Below, one piece after another: positions 24,703 through 34,404 of a stretch of DNA of 64,000 nucleotides. Below the pieces are notes generated by a model. That model saw nothing but the letters and a program-made list of their open reading frames with translations, did not search any database and had not been told where the DNA came from. How positions within the stretch are numbered: the first letter of the stretch is position 1; every line of letters starts with the position of its first letter. The DNA is from Rallus limicola (lineage: Eukaryota > Chordata > Aves > Gruiformes > Rallidae): positions 57,164,179-57,228,178 of the forward strand of contig JAKCOZ010000003.1 in the NCBI GenBank assembly GCA_022605955.1. The letters run 5' to 3'. Made by a program: the position numbers and the translations under genes.

Positions 24703-25366
24703 TTAATTAGGTCCCCCCATAGTCTTAATTTCTCAAGACTGGACAGTCCCAGCTCACTAAGCCTCTCTGGCCCTTAATCATCTTTGTAGCCCTTCTCTGG
24801 ACTCTCTCCAGGAGAACCCTGTCCTTTTTATACCAAGGAGCCCAGAACTGGACACAATACTCCAGGTGGGGCCTGACCAGGGCAGAGGAGAGGGGGAGGA
24901 TCACCTCCTTTGGCCTGCTGGCCACACTCCTCCTGATGCACCCCAGGATCCCATTGGCTCTCTTGGCCACCAGGGCACCCTGCTTGCTCATGGCCAACCT
25001 GTCATCCACCAGGACCCGCAGGTCCTTCTCCACAGAGCTCTTCTCCAGCAGGTCATCCCCCAGCCTGTACTGAAACAAACAGTTGTTCCTCCCCAGGTGC
25101 AAGACTCTACACTTGCTTTTGTTGAACTTCATTAAGTTTCTCCCTGCCCAGCTCTCCAGCCTGTCCAGGTCTGGCTGGATGGCAGCGCAGTGTTCCTGTG
25201 TGTCAGCCACTCCTCCCAGCTGTATCATCAGCACTTGCTGAAGGTGGATGCTATTCCCTCATCAAGGTCATCAATGAAGATATTAAACAGGACTGGACCC
25301 AACACTGAGCCCTGGGGAACACCGCTAGTCACAGGTCTCCATTCAGATTCTGCTCCACTGAAATCC
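24703..25366 (-). mobile_element. CR1 LINE, ORF2 part (right of the nested LTR)
   Basis: Continuation of the CR1 that starts at 23202. The minus-strand frame 24725-25234 is the C-terminal part of ORF2: [23 protein letters not shown], split here as W..GRNLMKF and KCRVLHLG, then [10 protein letters not shown], then [17 protein letters not shown] and [11 protein letters not shown]. Beyond it, the sequence equivalent to the reverse-transcriptase block ([19 protein letters not shown] on the minus strand, near 25290-25330) is present but out of frame. It is 5'-truncated near 25366. Confidence 0.92.
24725..25234 (-). pseudogene. CR1 ORF2 C-terminal remnant (169 codons)
   Basis: An uninterrupted frame covering the region downstream of the reverse-transcriptase catalytic core in CR1 ORF2. 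Visible family motifs are KCRVLHLG (about residues 41-48), [12 protein letters not shown] (about 73-84), [15 protein letters not shown] (about 116-130) and [11 protein letters not shown] (about 144-154). It lacks the endonuclease and all catalytic reverse-transcriptase motifs, so it is inert. The length is far below a full ORF2 (roughly 900-1000 residues). The start codon is not natural. Confidence 0.88.
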
Positions 25367-27180
25367 TGCAGAAAGCAAGAGAATCATCCACTAGAATTGC
25401 CCAAGAAAGAAAATAAATAAATATATTAAATGAAAGGATGATTAAACCACACCTGTAGATGCAGCACAGAAGACAGCAAGTTTGGTTTCACCAAAGGTAG
25501 AATGTACAATATTCCAAACAGGCATTGATAGAAATTAATTTGAAAAGCTGCATAAAATTCTGACCACTGTTCAAGAAAACGGTGATTTAATCTGGAGCAG
25601 GTGCCACTAAAATGATGTCAGAAGAAGAAATAAATAGTAGTATCAAAATTGACACTATTACATATGTGTATTTAGTAGCCCTTTAAGAACATGTCAGAGG
25701 CATAAAAATCTAGAAGGAAGAAAAAACATTAAGAGCAAAAGGCAATGATGGCAAGTAACAAAATAGGTATAAACCACTCATGAGTGCATTATGAACTGCA
25801 AATGTATCTAACTTTATCAGGACTGGGGTTGAGGACAGCCTTCTCTAGAACAGAATGAGAAACAATCTAGCTGTTAAGACAGAGCCGGATATGCTCACAT
25901 AATATAGCTGCAATCCATCTCTAAGCAACTAAGGAAGGAGTAACTCCAATTGTATAGCCTGAATCTGAACTGATCCTGCAGCAAGCATATAAATCCTTGC
26001 TCTGGTTTATTAATTTTCAGGTAGCTATTGATTTTTATAATGTATTTGATTTTTTCATTGCTTAAATTGTTTTTCAGTAAGGTGATGCAGTATCTCTTTA
26101 CATGTTCAATTTCTAGATGGACTGAGTTTCATTACTTACATACTTAAAAGGGCCTTCAATCAACTTAATCTTTCTTAGTTGGAATTTTATGCATTATGCT
26201 CGTAACGAAGAACTTAATTGTACTAAAATTACAAATCACCATGAAACTATGTGAATTTATTGTCCACACTAGAAGTAAGTTTCTTCTTCTAGACCGTGAT
26301 CAGAAATGGAGAGTTAGTAATCTCAGAATACAGAGGTTCCACCATTAAGGAATGCTTTAAGGCACAATCTCTAGATAGCTTCTGAAGCTCTAACAAGACA
26401 AGTTTGAATAAAAAGGAAACAGGAAAATGTTAATGCAAGGATCAGTTATACAGCCTGGACATTGAAATTAAAGTATTGCTTTTCCCATTACAACATTTTG
26501 TTTTAATAAATGTCTGAATAAGTGTATAGATTTGAACAGTAATGGATTCTTCCTTCCTATAAAGGGGATTGGAATTAAGTTTTGGAAAATATCGCTACAA
26601 ATTTATGCTAATAATTAGGTGGCCATTTATTGGAAAAATTTTAACTTATTAGAAGACTGAAAGAGTATGCACCCAAGTTTTTTATAATTATAAGATGGCT
26701 TTTCCAGGTCGAGACTAACTACCTTTCACTCTATATAAAACTTGTCTTTCACAGAAGTGAAAACTTAGTTCTACAAAATTATAGTATTGTTCTTCCATAA
26801 ATAGAAACAAACACAGATATTACCTCTGTATTTTGACATATTAATCAAGAAACACAACTCATTTGACATGTACTTTTCCTTCCCTCTTACCTCCTTCTTA
26901 TGCAAGGAGTGCAGTGTCCTTCAGTAGGATCTTTCCAGCTGTCATGTGGCACACACTGCTACATTTACCTATGTCCTGGGAGACAAACTAGACAAATATG
27001 TTGCATTCTAGAAGAACCAGATTATGGCTGCTTCTTCTAGAATTTGTGCTCCTGTGAAATACCCCTGACTCCACCAGCCGTAGAAGACCTCAGGTGAGCT
27101 TATTTTATATTTCTATCAGGAACTATAAGCAGAAGCAACAGAGCAAATTACAGTAAAGGGTGTTTCCTCAGAAACTGACC
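25367..27180. other. Non-coding, no recognisable element
   Basis: AT-rich unique-looking sequence with no CR1 or LTR signature and no open frame above 60 codons. A short AAAT-type run occurs near 25408-25425. Confidence 0.5.
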
Positions 27181-27224
27181 TTAGGGTTAGGGATTTCCTC
27201 CCCCCCCCCCCCCCCCCCCCCCCC
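27181..27224. repeat. TTAGGG dimer followed by (C)25
   Basis: TTAGGGTTAGGG at 27181-27192 (two telomere-type units) is followed after ATTTCCT by 25 uninterrupted C (27200-27224) and then TCATCCCCCC. The minus strand is extremely G-rich here. The tract sits about 200 bp upstream of the CpG island. Confidence 0.9.
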
Positions 27225-27419
27225 TCATCCCCCCACTTCCCCCTGGCCCAATTTGTAAGATTCTGAGACACAAACATTCAAACAGTTTTCCCAGCTTCTG
27301 CTGTGGAAATACCAGGAGTTTACTTATTTCTTAGCAGAGCAGCGAGAGGTCTCTGCATCTGCACACCTACAGCCTCTCTTGCAGGTCTCAAACTGCGCCT
27401 GCCTGCCCTGTCCTGGGGA

Positions 27420-27695
27420 ACGTCGTTTGAATGCATGGGATACGGCACATCCAATCAGTTCCATCAGAGCTAGTAACGTCTCTAATACACTCCGTGTGCT
27501 GCTCGCCGGTGCTCTTTTTGCAGTTCCCGAGAGACACCCGTAGAGGGAACTCGGGTATAACGCAGGAGTTAGGAGCGCCAGGCCGGGAGCGATGGCGCTC
27601 GGCTTCCGTAGCAGCCGCAGCAGGCCCGGTGAGCCTGCTCCGCGGCAGAGCAAGCGGGCACAGCAGGGCCGGTCAGCAGTTTACTTCTAGGCTGG
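27420..27695 (+). promoter_or_regulatory. Small CpG island, candidate promoter
   Basis: CpG dinucleotides are dense here (about two dozen in ~270 bp by eye), while flanking kilobases have very few. A perfect CCAAT-box form, CCAATCAG (NF-Y site), lies at 27451-27458. That is about 140 bp upstream of an ATG with a good start context. The GC-rich stretch ends by about 27690. No TATA box at a convincing distance is seen, as is usual for CpG-island promoters. Which transcript it drives is unknown, and a bidirectional or non-coding promoter is possible. Confidence 0.55.
27592..27628 (+). CDS. Candidate first coding exon of an unidentified gene
   Basis: ATG at 27592 has G at -3 and G at +4 (GGGAGCGATGG), a good translation start context. 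It reads MALGFRSSRSRP and one further base before a splice-donor match, CCCG|GTGAGC, at 27628/27629. The exon would contribute 12 codons and split a codon after its first base (phase 1). An arginine/serine-rich start of this kind could be a mitochondrial-type presequence, but 12 residues are too few to judge. I do not recognise the gene. No downstream exon could be identified by eye, and the whole call is an inference from island, CCAAT box, ATG context and donor together. A non-coding first exon is the main alternative. Confidence 0.3.
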
Positions 27696-30600
27696 CGATA
27701 GTCTGCCCTAATCAAAACATATTTCGGTTGGAAGTGTTGCTGGTGTTAAGATGCCTGCACAGAACTGCATGGACAGAGACTTGCTTGCACTCCTTGCACT
27801 CCCTCACGCTCCTTGCGTTCCCTTCTCTAAATAAGCCAAGCACTCAACATTTAAAATTTAGATCCTGAGCCACATCCATCTCAGAGTATTCCTGGGAATG
27901 TAACTTCACGGGCTGCTGTGCCAAGCCTAAGACCTATGTTTGTCTGCCCCCAGAATCTCTTCAGTAGCACCTTTTTTTTTTTCCCCCTGAATCTCCAAAC
28001 CTCCTAGTAACCATTAGAGCATAACCAGGTGGGGACATGTGTTTCAGAGGCTCTGACAGGTATTTTTTGAACACACATCCTTGTATTTATTTTAATGTAA
28101 CTCTGTGACAACCAACAGAACCTCTGTACCCTCAGCCCTTTGGCTTTTGGTTGATTTATCCAAGATACCAGAATATCTTGTCTATTTTTTCTACACAGGG
28201 GTCTCCTTGTTGGTTTCTGCAAGAAGTCTTTCTACAGCTTGCCACAAACAGATTTGAAAGCAATTTCTGCTAATTTAAAGTCATTTAATGGAGATAATAT
28301 GTAAGAGTAAGTTCTTTTAGCTCAAACACTCTGTCCAGAATAGCCAACTGTTTGGCCAGAATCGTTCTTTATTTCTTCTAGGAAATGAAAATTGTATGCA
28401 ACACAGTCCATAGTAAAAAAAAAAAAAAAAAAAAAAAAAAAGCTGACTTAATCCACAGTAAGTATTAAAATGTTTGTAGTTGCAGACCTGAACCTCACTA
28501 CATCAACAAAATTATTCATATTGGCTACTACTATACACAGCTTAAACACCGTCACTGCCCTATCCATTCCCACCGAATCTAGTGAGGCAAAGCTTCCAGA
28601 CTGCTGGCAGCTTTACAGACACGGGAAAAAGTGGATCAAACACACTTGCAAATTCATGCAACTGCCCTGCCTTTCCTTAGACATACCCTCTGTATGGCAC
28701 AGCTGAGACTCCAGCATTTGGATGAGACATACCAACATAAAAAGCACTCATTACAGAGAAGAAACATTTACCTGTATGCCACCTTGGGTATACTTTCAGT
28801 CTGAAAACCTGCTAGCTCAGTTCAAGAAGCACCACAGTCACTGCTAAGAAAATACTGCTGTATGCTGCCTTACCTCTTCACACTTCCTCTGGTGGCTGCT
28901 GCAGGCCGTTAAAACACACTAGTAGACACACCAATATCCTTTCATGGGGTGGCCATCACAAAGAGGACAACAGTACTACCTGCTTTTCTTATCAGGAAAG
29001 TAGCTAGCTACTAGTTGGACCATTTACGGTTTCTGCGAAGTATGATGGTATACAGTAGGTAAGTGGTTGTCAGGGTATTTCTCCATTTAGCAGGACTCAG
29101 GGCTGCAACAGGGGATACAACACATGGGTACACAGCAGCCAGTGAGCAAAAGCAGTTTTTTCCTTTGTGCAAGTGTTTTTTTCCATCTTTGGTTTTCATA
29201 CAGACTCACTGAATGACTTTCTATGGGCTACAAATATTCAGTTACAATAACAACATACTAACAAAATTGCCTCTCAGCACATCATATGCAATACCATTTA
29301 TCATTATATTCATTTAAAAAAAACAAAAAACACCACCAAAACTTGTCAAGATCCCGTTTTCTCATCCTACAACCCCCTTTTTTTACTGTCTTTTTACTGC
29401 AAATAAATGAATTAATATAAAAATTAAATAAACCCAAGATAATTATTCAAAAGAAATCCAACTGCTCAGATTAGTAACATTTTACTCTCAGAACAGCATG
29501 ATCTGGTTATTTCCAACCACAAGCTTTACTATCCTTAAAAAATAAGATTCTGGATCTACATATAAATCATACACTTGAATTGAATCACCTGGGAAAGAAG
29601 CAAGCTTAGTAGAGCCTTTGCATTTTTACTGTGGGGAAAAAAACAAATCCCTATCTGCAGCAGAGGGAGTCTGTAACTTAATCATTGTGCAGGTGCCACA
29701 GAAGGCCAGAACTGTAAGAATATTTAGGGGCCGTGAGAGAAATACTCTTCAAAATCTATTGTAACTGTCTAAAAAAATACAGAGGGAGATGTACCGAAAT
29801 TCTAAAAAACCTTCATGTATCTGAGCACCCCCCTATAACCACTCTCATGGACAGTTTGAGGGCTGCAAAAGCCAGGGAGTATAACTCGGCCTCCCCCTGC
29901 AAGCAGCTGTCAAAGAATGTTTTTGAGTATCTCTGGCCTTCAAACACTCTTGTTTGGGCTGGGAAGGACTGATAGGTATAGCAAGCATGACCTCTCCCAC
30001 CCACTGCTTCAGATAAGGCTCAAGGAAAGAGAAGCGGAGTTCTGGGTCACTGTGTGTGCTGCTTGCTGGTTTGAAGGAAACATGGACACACTATGCAAAA
30101 CAACTTGTCTGCTACAGTCAGATACAGGATTATGCAGCTGCCAGTTGTTACAGGGTTCCTAGTCCAAATGCTACTCTCCACTGGCATGTCTGTCATGAGC
30201 ATCTCTCCACTGCAAAGAGACAAACAAGGAGTACAAGCATCTAGACAGTTGAGGCTTACCCCATCATGAGTACAATGGAGACAGAGTAGATATATTCCAT
30301 TTAGTGACAAGTGCCTGCTGCTGAGAAACCAGGTATTCCCTAATTCAGTGCTTCAAAGTATTTACAAAATATGCAGAGGAGGCAGCTGGAGCTTGCAGGC
30401 AGGAGAGTAATGTGTACCAAGAGGTGCTTGCCTTTAAAGGTCAGCTGCAAATAGATAAGATCAACAAACCACAGTCTTGTCTGAAAATAAAACAGTAGAA
30501 AAAAGCAAGCTGTTTTTATAATTTCAGCACTGATTTCTAGTGGAATAGACAAATACTTAGATTCTATTACCAGATTACTTTACTTTTGAAACTCTCAGGA

Positions 30601-31005
30601 GATGCCACATCTTGCAACTGGCTCTGTCTAGGTAAATGCATTATGGAGTTCTTCATAAAGGCCTCAAGTAACTCCTGTATCTGTGCAGGACATAGTACCC
30701 TGACTTCAACTTGAACATATTTTGCAGATTCTTTGCTGTTTAAGCACCAGAGTTAACAGGATGAGGGTCAACTGATAAAGAAACTCTTAATTGTTTTCAA
30801 TTCTAGACGCCTTTAAAATTAAAGCAAATCCACTGTTCCTGTAAAGAAGTTGAAGGTTCTTGCAAGTCAGCCATAAAGATAACAGTGAGGATGTGTTTGC
30901 AATCCTAACCAAACACTGCAGATTCAGAGCTGAGTCTGACCAAGTGCTCAAGGATGCTGTCTCTTTACAGGACAGAACCGGCATCTGTTAGAATAAAATT
31001 CTGGC
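27696..31005. other. Non-coding; possible intron if the CpG-island exon is real
   Basis: Unique-looking sequence with T-run at about 27971-27981, A27 at 28415-28441 and A/C-rich sequence near 29315-29340. Small frames (28470-28706, 29733-29972, 29917-30310) show no recognisable domain. I could not identify a second exon. Confidence 0.45.
28415..28441 (+). repeat. (A)27 homopolymer
   Basis: Twenty-seven consecutive A after CCATAGT. No processed-pseudogene sequence or target duplication is evident directly upstream, so it is not clearly a retrocopy tail. Confidence 0.92.
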
Positions 31006-31025
31006 TTTTTTTTTTTGGGGGGGGG
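31006..31025 (+). repeat. T11-G9 composite run
   Basis: Eleven T followed directly by nine G. Simple low-complexity sequence with no associated element recognised. Confidence 0.9.
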
Positions 31026-31209
31026 CATCTCACAGAGACTATGTTTCAATATATCACTGAAAAATTTTACCTCAGCCCTTACTACACTTTAGGTGAGCAG
31101 AGAGCAACAAATGATCAAAAGCACTGACTGAAAATCTGGGAAAAAGCCTCAGTCTTATCCTCCCAGCCTGATAAATCCAGAAAATGAACATATTGTGCCG
31201 TATAGCAGT

Positions 31210-31708
31210 CATGCATAAAGCAAATGATCAAGTTTAAAAAAAATTTCCAGGAACTTCCTGGGTTGTCTACAGCTCACCATGTTACTTTTCCAGCAGATGT
31301 TGGGATGGTTGAAATCCCCCAGCAGGACAAGAGCCTTCAAGCATGATGTCTTCTGTAGCTGGAAGGTTTCATGCCTCTCCTGGGTCAGGCAGCCTGTAGT
31401 GGACACCAACCACAGGATTGCCCGAGTTTCTCAGTCTTTAGTTCTTACCCACATGCTTTCGACATCCTCTTGGCGATTCGTTAGGGACACCTCTTCACAC
31501 TGTACCCATTCCTTAACACAGGGGGCAACACCTCACCTTTCCTTCCTCATTTGTCCCTTCTGAACAGCTTGTAGCCATTGATAGCCAATCCAGTCATAGG
31601 ATCATCCCACCAAGTAATGGCCACTAGGCGATAGCTTTCCAGCAGCACAATAGCTTCCAGCTCCTCCTGTTTGTTGCCCATGCTGCAGGAGTTTATGTAG
31701 AGGCACAT
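31210..31708 (-). pseudogene. CR1 ORF2 endonuclease (APE-type) remnant
   Basis: The start ATG matches the family beginning MCLYINSCSMGNKQEELEA (complement of about 31650-31708). The product of an intact ORF2 nicks target DNA and reverse-transcribes CR1 RNA. Here WWDD (as in the family's ITETWWDD block), NGYKLFRRD, and LVLLGDFNHPNICW (complement of about 31290-31330) can be read, with GDFN at 31308-31319. Frame changes and stops interrupt it between these blocks. No reverse-transcriptase domain follows; the sequence breaks off shortly after RKFLE. Confidence 0.85.
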
Positions 31709-31964
31709 CGGCTGGGCTGTTGGCTATGTACCTCCCTAGAGGAACATCTCTTGAGGTGTTTCATGGGTGTTTCTGTGGACAATGAACACCTCAGGACCCT
31801 TGACTCACCTCCATAAAACTTTGACTGTGCTGCAGTGTCCCCAACATGCCCCAGGGCAACACACTGGAGGCCCCCACTAGCACCTCATCCCTCCAACCCT
31901 GATGTATCAAACCACAACTTATCACAGACAAGTCTGGTGTTATTATTCCCCTCCCCTTTCACAT

Positions 31965-32896
31965 TTAGTTTAAATCACTGTCAATCAGCCCCACAATCTC
32001 TTGGGCAAAGAAATTCCTCCTTTGAGAAAAGTGTTTCATATTTGACACCACCAAGCCTGGTGCCGTGTAGGCCATCCCATTGTCAAAGAAACCAAAATTG
32101 TGGAGGTGACACCAGCCATGAAGCCATGTATTAATAGATCAGATCCACTTGTTCAATCCAATGTCACTGCCTGCAACTGGAAGGAGAGAGGAAAAAATAA
32201 CTTGTGCCCCAGATTCCCTCATCAACTACCTTAAGGCCCTGAAGTCACTTTTAATTGTTCTTGGACTACAAGTCACAGCTTCTTCTCCACCTAGATAGAA
32301 GATCAGTAATGGGTAATAGTCAGAGGACCCTATCAAGCTAGGAAGTTTCCTGGTGATGTCCTTAACCTAGGCACCAGGAAGACAGCAGACTTCCCTATGA
32401 GGAGGGTCTGCGTGGTATATTATACCCTCTGTTCCTTTAAAGAGGGAGTCACTAACAACTACGACTTTTCTTTTTTCCTTATTGGTGTGGTCAACATGCA
32501 AGCAGAACACTTCTTATCTTGGAGACACCTCTGGTGTAGATGGCCCCTCATCTGCATCCTCATTTGAACAGGCTTCCTCAACTAGAACTTCATACCTATT
32601 GTTCAGAGATACAGGGAGAGGTGAGATGGACAAGGAGAGGATTCTTCTGCTGCCCTGAGCATGAACTCTGTTCTTTTAGGATCCTGCTCTCTGCCTGACT
32701 GGAGTAGGATATAGGGGCCCCTTATTCCTGGTTGCATTTTGACAGGTATTCCTGTTCCTGTTTCAAGGAGAGCAGAGCCTGGCCCCCACCAGTCTCTCTC
32801 TCGTTCAGCCTCCCTGACACTTCTTAACTTTCCACTTCCTCTCACAGCCCTACCACCTGGTTGAGCAGATTGTCCACCTGATCGCAGTGAACACAG
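31965..32896 (-). pseudogene. CR1 ORF1 remnant with SGNH-esterase domain
   Basis: ORF1 of CR1 carries a coiled coil and an SGNH-hydrolase (esterase) domain and is thought to be an RNA-binding partner in retrotransposition. Visible blocks on the minus strand: a CVHC knuckle-like pair and QVDNLLNQVV coiled-coil start (about 32850-32893); VREAERERDWW; VVVVSDSLFKGTEG (complement of about 32430-32465); HREVCCLPGA; SDYYPLL; NFGFFDNG; and MKHFSQRR near the C-terminus, then a stop at 31965-31967. The esterase GDS motif is SDS here (serine codon at 32445-32447). The C-terminal DGVHLS-type motif keeps His but has lost Asp. Stop codons and frameshifts make it inactive. Confidence 0.85.
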
Positions 32897-33463
32897 CAAA
32901 GCTCATCTAGTCAAAGCCCCCGTCATGGTCAGGAACACCCTTCCCTAGATCACAAGGTCCAAAGCCCCATCCAACCTGGCCTTGAACACTGACAGGGAGG
33001 GGGCAGCCACAGATTCTCTGGGCAACCTATGCCAGGGCCTCATAGGAAAGAATTTCTGCCTTAAATCTAATTTAAATCTACCCTCCTTCATCTTAAACCA
33101 TTTCCCCTTGTCCTGTCACTCTATGTTCTTGTAAAAATTCCTCTCCAATTTTCCTGTAGGCCGCCTCCAGGTAGTGGAAGAATGCAATAAAGTCTTCCTC
33201 AGACCCTGTTCTTCTCCAGGCTGAACAACTATCTCAACCTGTCCTTATAGGAGGGGTGCTCCAGCCCTCTCACCATCTTTGTGGTCCTCCCCTGGACTTG
33301 CTCTAACAGGTCTATGTTTTCTTGTACTGAGGACCCCAGAAATGAACATAGTGCTCCAAGTGGGGTCTTCTGAGAGCTCAGTGGAGGGGAAGAATCACCT
33401 ACCTTAACCTGCTGGTCATGTTTGGTTTTGATGCAGCAGAAGACACAGTTGGGTTTTGCAACT
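32896..33463 (-). mobile_element. CR1 LINE 3' half lacking its terminal ~45 bp
   Basis: Starts AAAGCTCATCTAGTC, equivalent to the CR1 3' UTR about 45 bp before the terminal repeat; the CATAGAATCATAGAATGG tip is absent. It runs through CCATCCAACCTGGCCTTGAACAC, split as CCATCCAACCTGG and CCTTGAACACTGAC, then TTCTTCTCCAGGCTGAACAAC, to the ORF2 C-terminal segment (out of frame). The missing tip is replaced exactly by the ORF1 end of the neighbouring CR1. Confidence 0.88.
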
Positions 33464-34376
33464 GAATGTGAGTCACTGGTGTGCCCTTGCCGACAAGAAA
33501 GCTAACTGTACACTGGGCTGTATAAGCAAGCATATAGTCAGTAGTCTGAGGAAGTGATTATTCAGGCCAAACCTGCAGAACTGAGGATCCCAAAACTGGG
33601 GGCTATACAAGACTGACATTAATGTCTTGGGGGATGTCCGGTAAACAGCTATAAAGATGGTCTCAGCTGAGAACTTATGATATACAAAGACAAGCAGAGG
33701 GAAATGTGTTTGAACAGCCTTGAGAAAGCTCAGTCTAGCTCTTTTGCTGGCTGCAGCTCCCTAATGGAAGGTGTAGAGAATGTGGACTTTGACTCTTCTG
33801 AGAAATAGAACAAGTAGCAAGTGACATAAGTTAATATAAAATCTGTACTATATGCCACATAAGGTATTAGTGCTCTTTATCTAACTGGGCCCGATTTTTC
33901 TACCTGCATTTCCTCCTTATTAGCAACAAAATTTGCATTATAAAGACTCCATTCAGCAAGACTCAGGCAACCTGAACCTGAACCTTGATAGAAGAATGTT
34001 ATTTATTGTAATTACAGTTGGCTTGGTTTTTATGAAGCATGAAATCCAATAAGAGAAGTTCCACACAAGCTCACGATAACATCCACATACGTAAAATAAC
34101 TCAATCCAGTTGAATTTATGAGGTTATCACATTTTAATTAAGCTTTGGTGAAATGCAACTATTACTCAACTAAATTAAAGGGTAGATGCAAAATCAAATA
34201 TTTTCCCTAAAAATTATGCATTCCACCTGGAAGAAGGAGGCCTTATTAAACAACAGCCAGCTCATGTACTGCAATCACATCTGTATCACAAGGATACTAT
34301 TACTTTGGGAAGCAAAGCAGAAAAGACTGCTTCTAAGCCACATCATGTGTGAACACAGAACAAAGAAAGGATGACC

Positions 34377-34404
34377 TTCAATACAGCTCAATACAGTTCA
34401 ATAG
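34377..34404. repeat. 10-bp tandem repeat, 2.8 copies
   Basis: TTCAATACAG, CTCAATACAG, then TTCAATAG: near-identical 10-bp units in direct tandem. Too short for a satellite; a replication-slippage product is likely. Confidence 0.85.

Larger units (their letters stand above)
31210..32896 (-). mobile_element. CR1 LINE 5' half: ORF1 and start of ORF2
   Basis: On the minus strand, from 32896 downward, this holds the ORF1 coiled-coil and esterase regions, the ORF1 stop, an inter-ORF spacer and the N-terminal endonuclease of ORF2. It ends in the endonuclease near 31210-31245, with a T-rich break. CR1 copies are usually 5'-truncated and keep only the 3' end, so a fragment with the opposite ends preserved is unusual. 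Its upstream end touches the 3' UTR of a second CR1 at 32896. Both reading frames are broken. Confidence 0.85.

Noticed and set aside
27431..27868. 145-codon plus-strand frame through the CpG island
   Set aside because: It is in a different frame from the well-placed ATG at 27592, and its length comes from GC-rich composition; no domain is recognised.
28380..28441. A27 as the tail of a processed pseudogene
   Set aside because: No gene-like sequence, polyadenylation signal or target duplication is evident upstream.
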